A stretch of DNA of 64,000 nt. Source: Drechslerella dactyloides (taxonomy: Eukaryota > Ascomycota > Orbiliomycetes > Orbiliales > Orbiliaceae). The notes beneath the pieces are model-generated. The model was not told where the DNA came from, did not search any database, and saw only the letters and a list, made by a program, of their open reading frames with translations. A program made the translations under genes and the position numbers. Location of the stretch: NCBI GenBank assembly GCA_020064725.1, contig JAGTWJ010000017.1, positions 3,100,001 through 3,164,000 on the forward strand. The letters run 5' to 3'. Positions 12,522 through 24,647 of the stretch are shown piece by piece (the stretch's first letter is position 1; every line of letters begins with the position of its first letter).

Positions 12522-15500
12522 TTGACTGGTTGATGAAGAGGCATTCAAGGAAGACCCTTCGTTCGTTCGTTCGTTCGCGCGTTCACTCGCTCATTCAACA
12601 TTCACTCATGCGTTTCGAAAAACGGGTTGCCTGCGTTGAGGGGTTGATGCTGTATTTGTTGCAGCTGAATTCCAGCCGCGGATATGTATGTATATTACGA
12701 TACAGTATTAAGGATGGATGGAAGTGGAGGAAGCAAAAAGCTGAGTTGGAGTGGTATCTGTGTTACGTGAGCTGCTTATGCCGCCCTTACTTGATGGTTT
12801 GCCTGGACGAGTGGCTATTCCACCCGACGGGGAATCGGCCGAGGGATCGAGTGATTGACTGTGCATAAGTTAACTATGGGCCTCTCCTTGCGTCTGTCGG
12901 CAGTTGCCTACAAAATGACCCGCTCATATGTCAGCCGGTTGGTAAAGTCGGTCGGAGAAACACGCCTAGAAGGAAGTAGCCTTGGGGACGCTGGCGCTCC
13001 GAGGCTAAGGAGGAAGAAGCTTTCGTTTGGCTCCATTAGGGCAAGTCGGGGAGTCGGGAAGCCCGAGGCAAAAAAGTGCAGGCGCCATCGAGCGGTCTGC
13101 GTCCTACGCCGCTCCAATCACTCGCGACCAGTTGGCCGTGGCGAGTCAGGAGTGCTGGAAGAAGGTCAATCTTGCACCGAAAGGGTTAATCTACGAGCGT
13201 TGCGTTCTGATGATACTCTGGTGGGTTAGGAAAAATTTTCATCACGAGCTCGTTTCGGAGGACTGCCTTTTCGCCCTCTCTCGAATTTCGAATTCGAGTC
13301 CGCCCGTGCATGAAACGAAATTATGAAGTTGCAGCGCGCATTTGTCGCGCTGGCGGACCTGCACCAAATCACACCTCTAACCTAAAATCGTGTAGCGAGG
13401 GCGCCAAGCTGGGGCACCGGCAAGTGGCAGGAGGAAAGGAGGTCTCGACGGGGAGAATCCAGTCGATGTGGGCACGCATGATAGGAGGCAGCATTTCGGG
13501 GCCCGTGACGACATTTCGGGGAGCTGACTTCGGGATCAATTCGGCTGGTAACAAAGAGTTGAGCATGGTTCGATTGGGATAATTTGATATATTGCCTAAC
13601 GTTATGACGTTGTTGAATAGACGAAATGCAACCAGAAGATGTGATTACAAGCAAGCAAGCAAGGGCTTCAGAGCAAGCATCTTCAAGCCGAGCGCGAGCT
13701 CTGGATGCATGCGCAAATAACGAACTGTCACGTCGTATAATAAATATTGCAAGTCCTCGAAACTCGTGTAATTTGGTTTGTGGTTCCGTCGTGGCAAAGG
13801 CCGTGTCCCTTACATCATGCATGCACGTTGAGTCTGGAATATAGACAATCCATGATCTTTAAGCCGTTATTCTCCCTACCCGAGAGATCTCGAGAGTTTA
13901 CAAGCGAATACGGCAACTCGAAGAATTAATTGAAGGGCAGGACGCAAGGGGCACGAGTCCTACATGGCAGCTCACGGCTCGACATGCACGGCATCGCGGA
14001 TCGCGCGTGGGAAACAATCTTGGAACACGGTCTCCGACATTTATGGCCCGAGAAATGCATGCGTGCGTGCGTTCTAGTAATAAAATGTAGGAAGTGCATA
14101 TTGCATCGTGGACTTGTTAAAGTATGCTTTAGGAATGCTGCAAGTGGTTTTGGCCAAATTCCCGCTTACCGGTATATAATGTAATATTGATGCAAGGTGA
14201 CTTTTCGGGGCGCGGTATATCTGGATTATAATATAATATTACCGCACGAGGCGGTTCCGGAATGTAATTAGATCTAAACGAACGGTTAAGATACCGTTTT
14301 GCGATTCAACTTGGACCAATCTTGTGAAAGAAAAGGAAAGAGAGAATATTTAGAAAAGTGACGTTACTGTACAAGTATGCTGTTGTGTATAAAAATATCT
14401 GTTGTTTGTACAAAAATAGCAACCAATATAATCCGGAATTTCCTTCGTCGATACACGGGTGGCAGTTTTAATAATCGCGCGCTGATTCGTCCGGCGGAAT
14501 GTTATTCGGTGCCCCGTTAAATGATATGTGGGAGGTAGCTCGTAGGACTGGTTCCTGAACTATGCCTAACTCGTCCGACAGCCGAGATTCTTCCCAAATT
14601 CTCAGTCATTAATCACATTACCACAGCGGGAACGAGCGCGAGATCGCAGCGGCGGTGAAAGATCGCAAGTACGAATTGGTTCGATCGCTGCCTTGGCTGT
14701 CCTACATTCAATCAATACCATTGTCATCGCATCGGGGCACCGATGTCGAATGCCAACATTCCAAGACAAAAGCTGACCGAAGACAGTCCGCGCAGGACAG
14801 TACAGGCAGGCGACTTGTCGACCAATGATTCCTACAAAGAAGGTCTTGGACAATATGATCGTGCCTCCCGTAATCTGACATGGCCCAGAGTCCGCCCAAA
14901 GCTTATCCGCCACCTGAAGCCGGAATGCAAATGCCTCCAATGTTTCAGTGGCAGTGCGACCCCAACGCCAACTCGACCGCGCTGCGGAAATATCAATTCG
15001 CATCGAGAACCAACAGCCTGTTTCCCCAGGATGAAACGCTCCCGGATATTGGGCGAGGAAATGAGGGTTTGTTTCCCACATGCCCTCTCGCTCGTTTCTC
15101 CCTCCGTTCAGAATCGACGCGTGCATGCTGTCGCCGCAAGCTCCGTGCATGAGCTCAAGCTAAGGGCTCTAGCTCGAGCTGGCATAAGGTAACTATGGAG
15201 GAATCTCCGATCAGCGCGCGGAGAGTACGAGTCGATATGCGTGCGCATGCAGTAGCTCTCGATTCTCGCCGTGGCCTGGCGGAGCGGACACGCATGAGAT
15301 TCGATCGCTCAAACATGTACGATGTATCAGGTGGATGCAATCGCATCGAGTCGGATTGCGGGAATGGAGAAATTGAATATCACGAATGGGCAATTGGGCT
15401 GAACACGAAGCCGCACGGATTCTAGACCCACTGGGCAGCGGAAGGGAATAGAAACAAGCAAGCCACGACTTAACCGATGGCAGATGAGCCGTCTCGTGTG

Positions 15501-16223
15501 TCCGATCGATGCCGTTTAATTCGACTTCGCTCTCCTGCTATAGACAGGCCAACCACGAACCGTTAACCCCATACGAGCACAAACCGTCGTGTTCAGTTCA
15601 TTCATGCCAGCAAGAGCGAATACGACTTTGGGGGCGAAAAGGTTCTCAGCCCACCGGCTTGATTGGAAGCCCATGCTCGATCGGCGCACGGGAGAGAATG
15701 AAATTGGAAGGCCCTCATTTCGCTTAATTGGATCTCCGGCGAAAGCGCATGTTGCAATCCAGCATCTCCTTGCGAGAAGGGGCGGAACGGACGCACCGAC
15801 ACAGCGTGGGTGGATCGCAGATAGCCAGGAACGCTACGAGGAAGGCACAGAGCAGAATCCGAAATGGACGCCGTGCAAAATAATATGTTTTGTCTGGAGC
15901 GAACGGGCGGGTGATGAATGCATGGAAGCCATGATTGTTGCGAGCCTCGAAGTTTGCAACGTTTGTGTCCCCCATGCCGGGTCTCGCCAAAGCCGCCAAA
16001 CAGGAAGATTGAGGTGACGGCAGACCAAACCGCATGGTTGCAGTTGGTCCACCCGACGGCCGCGAGCTTTTCGGATGGTCTTGGAGCGCCGTTTTCGGCC
16101 TGCCAGCCAATCGATCCCAATCAGCAGGAGCTAGCAGGCAGCCGAACGACGACATGGAGGTGGATCTGGGCAGGTTGCTTGCTGACTGGCTGATAATATG
16201 ATCTGCTCGCATACGCTATTGTC

Positions 16224-17291
16224 CCCCTTTTTCCGCGACTGCCAGAAGCTGCTGTTGGTTCGCTCGTCCGCCCCGGGCTGTTGGCGGCCATGCATGTGGT
16301 CTTGTTTGTGCATTGCATGAAGCCACGCGTGAGCTGGCTTGCACCGATCATGGTCCATGGCCCTGGCAATTGGAAGCTTTCCGCACCAGGTGAGCTCAGC
16401 GTTACATGGAAACTTCTGTTGTGCTGGCGGACCGCTTAATAGTGCCCGTTAACGAGGCCTGACAGACCAAGACGCTGTTGCCTTGCTGTTGGTGTTGCTA
16501 TTGCATGCTTGACGTGATGATATCGATCATGACTCCGTCGTATCCATCCACCCGGATGGACAACCACCGCCCTGCCTGGAAAACACCGCAAGAGAGATAA
16601 GTTATCCCGGCGTTACGTTATCTCCCAGCGCGGCCTGGTCAGTCCGCTGGAGATCCCCTATCAGGACGAGCGCATTTCTCAGAGGCCGTCACCGCAGCAG
16701 GACATGGACAGCCGGCCAGCAGCTGGCACGGGCGTGGAATTTCGAATTGGAGGGATCAAAGAAAAACGAATTTTAAAATTACGCCAGTTGCGATAGGAAC
16801 AGGGGCAGCAAGTCGGATAGCCCAGAAAAGCAAGAAACGCTTACTCTGCTGCCGCTTCCACGCCCTTTCCCTTCTTCCACTAGTCTGAACCACCAGTTAG
16901 CCCCTTTTATGCAGGTGCTTCTTTCGCTGGTCTCGCGGTCGTGTTTAGGTTCCTGGCTGAGAATGCTGATGGCTTTTGTCTTGCAGCTGGTTCAATCAAG
17001 TGCGTCCGACCGTACCGGATACCTGGCAACTGCCCGCGAGAGCATCAGCAAGCCACGTACCTTGTACGGATTGGCTGCTGGAGCCAGTCAGACGCCGCTC
17101 GAGTGCCCCTTCATCTCGCCCAAGATGAAAAACACCACACGCGGAAAAGGGAAAGAACAACAATTGACTGAAATCTGAAAAAGAAAAACTCCCCGAACGG
17201 CGAAAAAGAAACGCCAGGGGAGAAATTGCAGTCCAGGCGGAATTAGGGAGACCTTCTCGTTTTGATTGCACACTCAGAAAATTTCCCCCCT
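16224..17291. promoter_or_regulatory. Cluster of STRE-like pentamers (AGGGG/CCCCT)
   Basis: CCCCT or AGGGG occurs at 16224, 16655, 16801, 16901, 17106, 17216 and 17287. That is seven in about 1.07 kb, where about two would be expected by chance. They lie upstream of a Sed1-like wall gene; in yeast, STREs are bound by Msn2/4-type zinc fingers under stress. Function here is inferred. Confidence 0.35.
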
Positions 17292-17396
17292 TGCCCGCTC
17301 GTTCGTACACTCGGTCTGCTTGGTGGGTATTGCAATGGGTTAATTAATTGCGATCGTACGACTGCTCTGTTGTCGCTAGCCGCCTGTCCTCCCAGG

Positions 17397-17402
17397 TATA
17401 AG
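17397..17402 (+). promoter_or_regulatory. TATA box of the Sed1-like gene
   Basis: TATAAG lies 197 bases before the ATG and is followed by a CT-rich stretch (17426-17460), the usual layout of a highly expressed fungal gene with a moderate 5' leader. Confidence 0.5.
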
Positions 17403-17593
17403 AACCGACACCCTTCCTGACCTCGGGCTTCTCTTCTTTCTTTCCCTCACCACACTCATTCGCTTTTTACAAAGTATACCACGCTCGCTTCTCAGCGCAT
17501 TCACTCGTTCATTTGCAAATCGCGATTCACCACCGCCCTAATCCCAATCCACAATCCTTATTTATTTTTAATAAATAACCCCCAACCGACAAA

Positions 17594-18294
17594 ATGAAGT
17601 TCACCACTGTCATCGCTGCTGCCGCTTCCGCCGTTGTCGTCGCTGCTGACAACTACGCCCCGGCTCCGCCCCCGGCCTACACCCCCCCGGCACCGGCCTA
17701 CACCACCCCCGCCGCCCCGGTCTACTCCTCCGCCCCGGCCTACGCTCCCCCGCCTCCGGCCTACGGCAACAACGGCACCGTCCACACCTACACCACCACC
17801 GCTGTCGTCTCTGAGTACACCACCTACTGCCCATATGCCACTCAAATCGTAAGTATCCGATATCTGCAATCTGATTCATTCCAGCATCGATTCCTAACAG
17901 CCGATTGCAGGTTGAGAACGGCAAGACCTACACTGTCACTGAGGCTACCACCTTGACTATCACCGACTGCCCATGCACCCGGACTTACATCAAGACCACC
18001 CAAACGTCGACCTACTGGTAAGTTTCAATATCTAAACCATGCAGATCATACAATGATACTAACATCATAATCAGCCCGCCAACTCAGACTGCGGTCTACA
18101 CTCCTCCTGCTCCTCCTGCCAACACCTATGCTCCTCCTGCCCCATCCAAGAGCTCCACCCCAGTCTATCCTCCTCCACCAGCCAGCAACGTCACCGTCCC
18201 CCCTCCTCCTTCGTACACTGGTGCCGCTTCCACTATGAAGATGGCCTCCGGTGCCCTGGTTGCCGTCCTCGGTGCCGCCGCTCTCCTCTTGTAA
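17594..18294 (+). CDS. Sed1/Spi1-like GPI-anchored cell-wall protein
   Basis: Three exons (17594-17848, 17911-18017, 18075-18294) join in frame to 193 residues. The order is: an N-terminal signal peptide (MKFTTVIAAAASAVVVAA), a Pro/Ala/Tyr-rich stretch, a Sed1-type module (VSEYTTYCPYATQ, then GKTYTVTEATTLTITDCPCT), a second Pro-rich stretch, and a hydrophobic C-terminus (GALVAVLGAAALLL) preceded by small residues suitable for GPI attachment. Four cysteines lie in or near the module. Yeast Sed1/Spi1 and related filamentous-fungal proteins are structural, stress-linked, covalently wall-bound mannoproteins. A TATA box, a CT-rich leader and C-ending codons suggest strong expression. Family confident; exact orthology not claimed. 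Confidence 0.88.
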
Positions 18295-20527
18295 ACAGTG
18301 GTTTAAACTCTGTATCTTGTAGATTTGAGCAACGTTGGGGTCGTATGGGAAGTGGTTTAATAGAGATGGTTTAATTCAACTAGTTCGTGGTTAATTTTCA
18401 GTAGGGGGTTTTGGGATATAGCCTGTACGACGACATGTACATCTAATTCAATGTCAATCTTGTCGATAACCATTTTCTACGATTTCATCAATAGATTTCT
18501 CCTTAATCTTTATGTTAGAATGGAGCCATGTGCGCATGTGTTGTCTCGACGTTGGTTCTTAGGATCGTCTGTGATTTTATATCTGTGTTGTGCATATGCT
18601 TAGCGTTATGCATCACTGCGGTACTGAAGTAAACTATTTGTCGAGCGCTGATATACACTGAAATATTAATAACCGCTGCATCTGAGTTTCTCTTATCCGT
18701 ATCGTCGCCATCCTAATCGTGATTCTAAGCCTCTATGTCTTGGTTCTCTTGCGTCTAAATAGCATTTTCTATTCACACAATGCGATTGTATGTATGTACG
18801 CCATGTATGATATCAGTCTCGAGTCCATAAACGTATAGACTTAGCGCCCAAGCTGAGCCACACCTCCAGACGTACCCAGGTAGACACTCTCATATTCATC
18901 AAGACACTTGCTACTTATGACACCATATTCGCGCTCTTGGACGTTGTGTCCAGAAGATTCGTCGGGGCGCCTTCGGATAACTTCGTGGAAGCGGCGACAC
19001 GTCCATATTGTTATTTATACGCTCAGATGATATGTAAAAGAAAGATGTCATCTTCTCTCGTTTCTGTATCGTGCAGGTTTCAATTTCTCTAAAAGTATAT
19101 TGCGATTCTTTGGTATAAAGTCGACCGGGCCGGCTCCAGATGTGCCTATGCCTATGTATCCAAGATGCCATGTTGCGTACGCCGTCACAAGAATTCGAGA
19201 ATAGATGCTCTATACATGTCGAGGCACAAGATACTGTGTAACTCAGGCACTATAGTCCTACTTTCCAAAGATTTTCGAGGGAAATGTTACGGATTTGACT
19301 GATGGATGTCAGTATATCGTGGCACTACCCGAGAAATACAGGACATGGCTGTTAACCAAGCAAGCCTGGCCTCGTAAATGACCTATGGTAGGCATCTGCT
19401 AGACTACGCTATTTTCTTTCGAAGGCTTTTGGAATACACGAAGATTCATCCAGGCCCCGTGGCAGTAGATGCAGGTATAGGTGTAAATTAATATAGATAT
19501 AAATATATATTGCAGTTAAATTTAAGTATACGTATTGCAGGGTAGCTAGCTACCGGGTAGTATGAAAGAACTCAACCAAATCTGTTGAACTTGATCTGTT
19601 GGAGGTTTCTAGGATTCTAGGTAGGAAGTAATTTGTTGATGTTGCACACCAGCTAGATATAGCCGTGTCATCAATTGCAATCGATAGTAGACTGTAGCTG
19701 TGTTGGATAACAAAAGAATATAATACGTGCATGCATGCATCTTCAGATATTAACGGCATCAAATTACGATTTCATCATTCTATGTGATATCTGTCTGGGG
19801 TTCCAGATCTCACATAAACGACAGAAAGGAAATGCATGGTGGTATTATTCTGTTGGTGTAGCGACCAAACTATCTCATCATCAATACCCACGAAAATTTG
19901 CTCTTGATCACCAACATTCTATAAGGATTCCTTGTGAGATGAGAATATATCTAAAGGGACGGTACCTGGCCATCATTTCATTGCAATATGGTGGATTTCT
20001 GGATCACGATAAGGAAGCGAGAGAGGGAATATCCTCATTTTATCATATGCGTTCGATCTATGTTTGTGGTTGAAAACGCAATTGTGCGCACTTTCGATAG
20101 AACAGTGGTGAGTTCGAGCTTTCTACAAGTTTTCTAGAACAAAATGCCTCCAGGTCTGATCTCGTAAAGCAAACCCTTTCTTGCCCGTCCCAACACCCCC
20201 TCGATAAATTAAAGCACAGCTGGTTTACTAATCAAATATCATGTCGACTCGCCCTCTACCATATATCGATGCTACTATCCCACAATTTTCTATGTGCAGT
20301 GGTCTGCGGGATACAAGCACGGACACCTCAACGGATAAATAAAATCTCTTACGCCCGAAACGTTACCTGCGAGATTAACTAAATTAACTAAGTAGTCGAA
20401 CACCAAACCCAGGTCCTTGAAGTAGGAACCTGCTCCGAGACCAGCGCGGGCTGTATGTACAAGTGCCGCTGATGCGCTCATGAATATAGAATATGTACAG
20501 TGCGACACAGTAGTTTTGGTCAAGACA
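18295..20527. other. Intergenic region between convergent genes
   Basis: No supported gene. The first part is probably the 3' UTR of the wall-protein gene. The DNA is AT-rich with a 14-bp palindrome (GGTAGCTAGCTACC, 19541-19554) and two overlapping TGCATGCA octamers (19728 and 19732). The small open frames have no recognisable content. Confidence 0.55.
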
Positions 20528-20893
20528 TTACCACGACGCCTTCTTGACACCCGGCAGCTCGCCCGCCAACGCCGCCATCCTGAACGGGAACCGCCCCATT
20601 TTGAACTCGCGAAAGACAGCCCGCCCGCGACCACCCATTGCACACCGATTCTTAACTTTCGTAGTCTGACTACCCAACGGTAGCTGCGTAAGCTGCAACT
20701 GCGCCTCCGTCTTCTGCCGCGGTGAAAACTGGCTGTTCACAATGATGTACCGCAGCGCGCGGCGCTCGACTTCGTGCTTTGCGAACATTTCGCGTTTGTT
20801 CGCATCCCGTAGCGTGCGTGATTGGATATAACACGACAGGCGGTACCTGGGCTTGCTGGCCTCCCGGAAAAAACCCTTGATAGGAACACCCAT
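20528..20893 (-). CDS. MRP2: Mitochondrial small-subunit ribosomal protein uS14m
   Basis: The frame from the ATG at 20893 gives 121 residues. The C-terminal ~95 match uS14: RTLRD, EVERRALRYIIVNS, AQLQLTQLP, the family signature NRCAMGGRGRAVFREFKMGRFPFR, and the near-invariant end LAGELPGVKKASW. The protein belongs to the mitoribosomal small subunit. The N-terminus is uncertain: the frame stays open upstream to about 21080, and fungal homologues start with a short MFRAKxLDLG-like segment that is not obvious here. A small upstream exon joined near 20870 is possible. The C-terminal two-thirds is secure. Confidence 0.88.
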   Translation of the reverse strand: MGVPIKGFFREASKPRYRLSCYIQSRTLRDANKREMFAKHEVERRALRYIIVNSQFSPRQKTEAQLQLTQLPLGSQTTKVKNRCAMGGRGRAVFREFKMGRFPFRMAALAGELPGVKKASW

Positions 20894-22873
20894 CGTCTTG
20901 TCTCGTGTCCCCAGTTGCGGCGTCACTTCCTCGTCGTGCGCTTTTAATGGATATATTTGTTTCGGTCGGTACGTACAATACATCAATACGTACAATATGG
21001 GGCGATGATGTGATAAGAGAGGAGAAGGAATTTCCGAAAACATACCTAGGAAATGGAATATATAAAAAAACAACACAAACACATTCTCATTGATCTCGCG
21101 GCGACACTACTTGAGTGTTAATTTAGAGGGTTGCGTAGGCGGAAGGACAGCGTCCACTTTATACGACAAGGATGGCGTCTGGCTTGCGAGACAATACGAC
21201 AAGGGAAAAAATCTCTTCTGCACGATTATTAGTTAACATATGGATATGTCTTACTATCAAGGTATGTATATATAACCAGAGTTCCTAGATACTTACCCCC
21301 AGAGTCGAGTCGACAGCTGTACAGGCCGTGCATTTCTTCTCACTCGAGTCGGGACGACATACAAGTGTGTATGTAGCCGAGGTCATTACGCGTACCCAGA
21401 AAATATCCACGTCGTTGCATATAGATCTGCGCTCGCGTGTGCCTATGCAAGCAGCAATCATATCCTGAACTAGCATCTGGTGCTTAAGTTAATGTGGTTC
21501 AAGAAAGTCAAAGACTGTGAGTAGTCTCGGGGCTGTGAGAGGATATGCAACACGGCATTGCGCCACGGGTGTCTCCGCTCTTCCCAATACCAATAGAACA
21601 CTGCTCATGGCGCTAGCGTTGCTTTAGCATATCCCTCAACGGGTGTTCAAAGATATCGTTCCGATCAGCGTGCCCGACACTACGTTGCGAGATCGCATGT
21701 TTGACCAAGCGCTGAGCTGCCAATCGCAACAGCCGAATCCGCGAATGCGGTGAGGCGGTTTCGTGGACAAGCTGCTGGAATGCTCCACCAAGTTGTAACA
21801 CAAACTCGACATTAGTGGGCGATCTCGGGGCTTGAAAGCCGCGACGTCCAGGCGGATTCAAGGACCGGTCCAATAGCATCATTGGTATTTCTGCAGTGCA
21901 CACGAGATATGCATATGAAGCCGTGGGAGGCCCTGGTGGCTGAAAAGGCTTGGCCGGGTGGAAGCTGCCGCACCCTACCGACTTGCGCCGGAACCGCAGT
22001 GTGCAGCTAGGCAGCAGAGACACGGGATCCTGCAGCACGCCAGACGCCCGACTGCCAAAGGAAGCACGAACGGTGAGGCATCTGCGAACACGGGAGGAGA
22101 TGGATACCGTCCTCCTCGATAATGTTATAACGTGAAGATTTTGTCGTGAACCTGAATCGGAATACCGGCTAGAGTATATGCATCGGAACCAAATTTTGGG
22201 CTTGCCGATACACTTCCATTACAGCATTAGCGTTCAAGGGGACAAGGGTGGGGGTGCTTATTGTTGGTGTCCCATCTCGAGGTCTACTCATTTTAGATAC
22301 GATCTTCAAAGTGACGTGCTTTCACGGCTTTATATAACCGCACGGACAGAGGTTTGGTAGTGATCAGCGAAAACGACTTTGACGAGACTTTTTCTGGCTT
22401 GGGTCCTGTAACTCAGACGGTGACTTTTTGATCGGTACCTGCAGAAGTAGAGCCGGTGGACTGCTCATGCGAGTAGTCTCGGAGACGCTGTCAAGCGAGA
22501 CTAAATCCACAGCGTATAGTCCTGAGTGGCTGTACTACGTAGTCTACACACTAGGGTGAATCATACCCGCGTGGCGTCTAAATCGAATGTTGCACACATT
22601 TAATGCGGACAACGAGTTGAAGCAAAGCCCTTCGGGTCACAAAAGCCGATACTTTTTCGAATTTCGAGAGATAAGTATTGGAGGATCCGTCGCGCGGAAC
22701 GCAAGGCCTCCAATTGTATACGTATTCTGAACATAAGCAAACGTAGGAAAGCGAAGTCGCAGCTGCGGGACATGCAGATGCATGTTGCTTTGTCGTTCCG
22801 AACCGTATTTGGCTTTAGCATTGAGAAATTAAAGCGTGTACGAAATGATATGTGATGTTGTCGGCACAATCAG
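20894..22873. other. Intergenic region without a supported gene
   Basis: One minus-strand frame at 21613-22038 is GC-richer than its surroundings and ends in a helix-like run, but it has no nearby ATG, no partner exon and no family motif, so I do not call it. The rest is AT-rich and shows nothing recognisable. Confidence 0.45.
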
Positions 22874-23401
22874 TCAGGGTCCATATGCAGGAGCGTCGCA
22901 CACATGTGCATTTGATTGACAGGGTCCTAGTACTTGCATACACGCTAGATTAAGCAGTAAGTCATTGATATCCGCTGCGTTGGCCGCTAACAAAAGCGAG
23001 GACAGTCGGTGGTATTCTGTGGAATTGATGAGCGCTAGCCAAAATTGGTTAATGCCTATCCCACACTTTTTTATATCCGCAGCCGCATTCGGAACCACTG
23101 TCTGAACTGCATCTGGCGTGATATCCAACATGTACTCAAGAGCTTGGAACCTAGCTACAGGCTCTCTGGACGTCGCGACAGTGCACAATTCTCCGAACTT
23201 TGAATCTGAGCATGCCTCCGGGATCAACTTGATCGGTTCCTAGCTGAGTTATGGTAAAGCAGAAGATATAAAACATACTTGTAAATCATGAGCGTCGGCG
23301 CATCTAATAGGGCGCAAATTATACTTCTCCTGAGCGTTGTTTCGAGTTTGGCAAGGATTGCCAGCAGATATTCCTGCTTTCGCCTTCACAAAAAATTTCA
23401 A
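22874..23401 (-). CDS. Putative Cys-rich small protein, incomplete 5' end (doubtful)
   Basis: Two open segments, 23401-23279 and 23239-22874, can be joined in frame across a GTATGT...CTAG intron to about 162 residues. The intron would be only 39 nt, at the lower limit; a later AAG acceptor would make it 51 nt and also keep frame. The product has eight cysteines (NPC, IRC, EAC, ELC, KKC, LAC, GPC, HVC contexts), an even number as in disulphide-bonded secreted proteins. No ATG lies in this frame before an in-frame TAG, so a 5' exon with the start and any signal peptide is missing or lost. An overlapping frame (23537-23319) also looks protein-like, which could mean a frameshifted relic. Not recognised as any family. 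Confidence 0.3.
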
Positions 23402-23537
23402 CTATGCATAACAATGCGTGCAGAGCTTTCCTATTATTGACGAATTGTCTGTAGGAACCTCTGCCCTTCAATTGAGTCGTGGCAGCGAAGGCGTTTTTTG
23501 AAGTTTGGGTAGAAATCGAAGGTTTAACTATCGCCAC

Positions 23538-24647
23538 ATGACCACTGCACGAGTCAGTACCTGTTAAAGCCTTGATATGATATAGTGCGTGTCAACGATT
23601 GATTTATGACACTAGGTTCCATATCCACATCGCGTGGTTAGCGCAGGGGCTGCGTTCGGGTTCAACACTGGCGCATATGCGCAGATACCTAGATAGAGCC
23701 ATTGGCAGAATATCGAAGTGTGCGGAGTCTTAGGCAATTGGATCTACATGAGGGAAATGCCCATGATCTTTTTGTTTCGGGCTGTACCAGATATTCAACG
23801 GATGCAATTATATCCTTGGACTTTCCAACCTGATATTATTCACATTGGATTAGCGACGTTTCGACGATCGACGAGAGAGCGGTAAGAATTCACAGTTACG
23901 CAGGCTGAATAACTCTACCCGGGGGAATAAACAAGTATCTAGCTGTACGTGGCGTGCCGCGCGCGGCCGCCCCGGCACGATGACTTGCGCCGACCTCCAT
24001 GAATTTTCAACTCTGTTCAGACTTAAGCAGGTTGTGGTTGTGCAAATCAACTATAAATAAAATTTGTAGCTTTCATGGTATATGCACTCGGATGTGCGGA
24101 AAGAGCTTGTAGGCCGTTCCAATGGCTGGAACTTCCCAGCATACCACGGTCTACCTGATTGCTCGTAGCTGGCTTATTGATTCCGAGACCATAGGAGAAG
24201 AAAAGAACATATAGGGAGGGCGGCAGCTCGCGGGCATAAAGAGTAAATGTCACAACTTAGGAAGTGATCGCTGGAGATTGGAGCATCTCTAAGCCTCTAG
24301 ATATGTCCTGCACATCTCATTCGAGTCGATAACACCGCTTGGAAAGTCTGCGAGGAGACGAATACCGCCGTCGCTTTCGGGATCTGTTGGTTTGAGAACG
24401 GGACTGGATATTGCGCGGTGTATCTTATAGTCTTTACATGGACACGGTATCATTGGAGGGCCTTGGGTCTATAAATCGAGCTGTTCCCCAGAGCCAACAT
24501 AGTTTATCCCATTCTTTCATCACCATCAGCGACTAGATTCACCACGGGTCCACTAATACATTCAGGACGGGTGTTACATCTCGTATAGCGCTTTGCTCCA
24601 GAAACCGACTGAGAACACCTTGATTCCCGAGGGCCATCCGTGTCAAC
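23538..24647. other. Intergenic region upstream of the mucin-like gene
   Basis: No supported gene. The DNA is AT-rich with only short frames. The last ~100 bases before the ATG at 24648 presumably include the 5' UTR. Confidence 0.5.

Larger units (their letters stand above)
12522..17593. other. 5-kb gene desert upstream of the Sed1-like gene
   Basis: No supported gene. Open frames on both strands overlap one another, lack start context and show no family motif. 13.5-14.6 kb is markedly AT/TA-rich; 15.5-17.4 kb is more balanced and carries several CCCCT/AGGGG pentamers. A TGCATGCA octamer lies at 13818. The 3' end is a CT-rich stretch typical of strongly expressed fungal promoters. A transcribed non-coding RNA cannot be excluded. 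Confidence 0.55.

Noticed and set aside
15602..16120. 172-residue minus-strand frame in the desert before the Sed1-like gene
   Set aside because: Overlapped by equally long frames on both strands, composition near random, no motif and no neighbouring exons.
21613..22038. Minus-strand frame of 141 codons with helix-like end
   Set aside because: Begins with GTG only, lacks a partner exon with an ATG, and matches no family I recognise.
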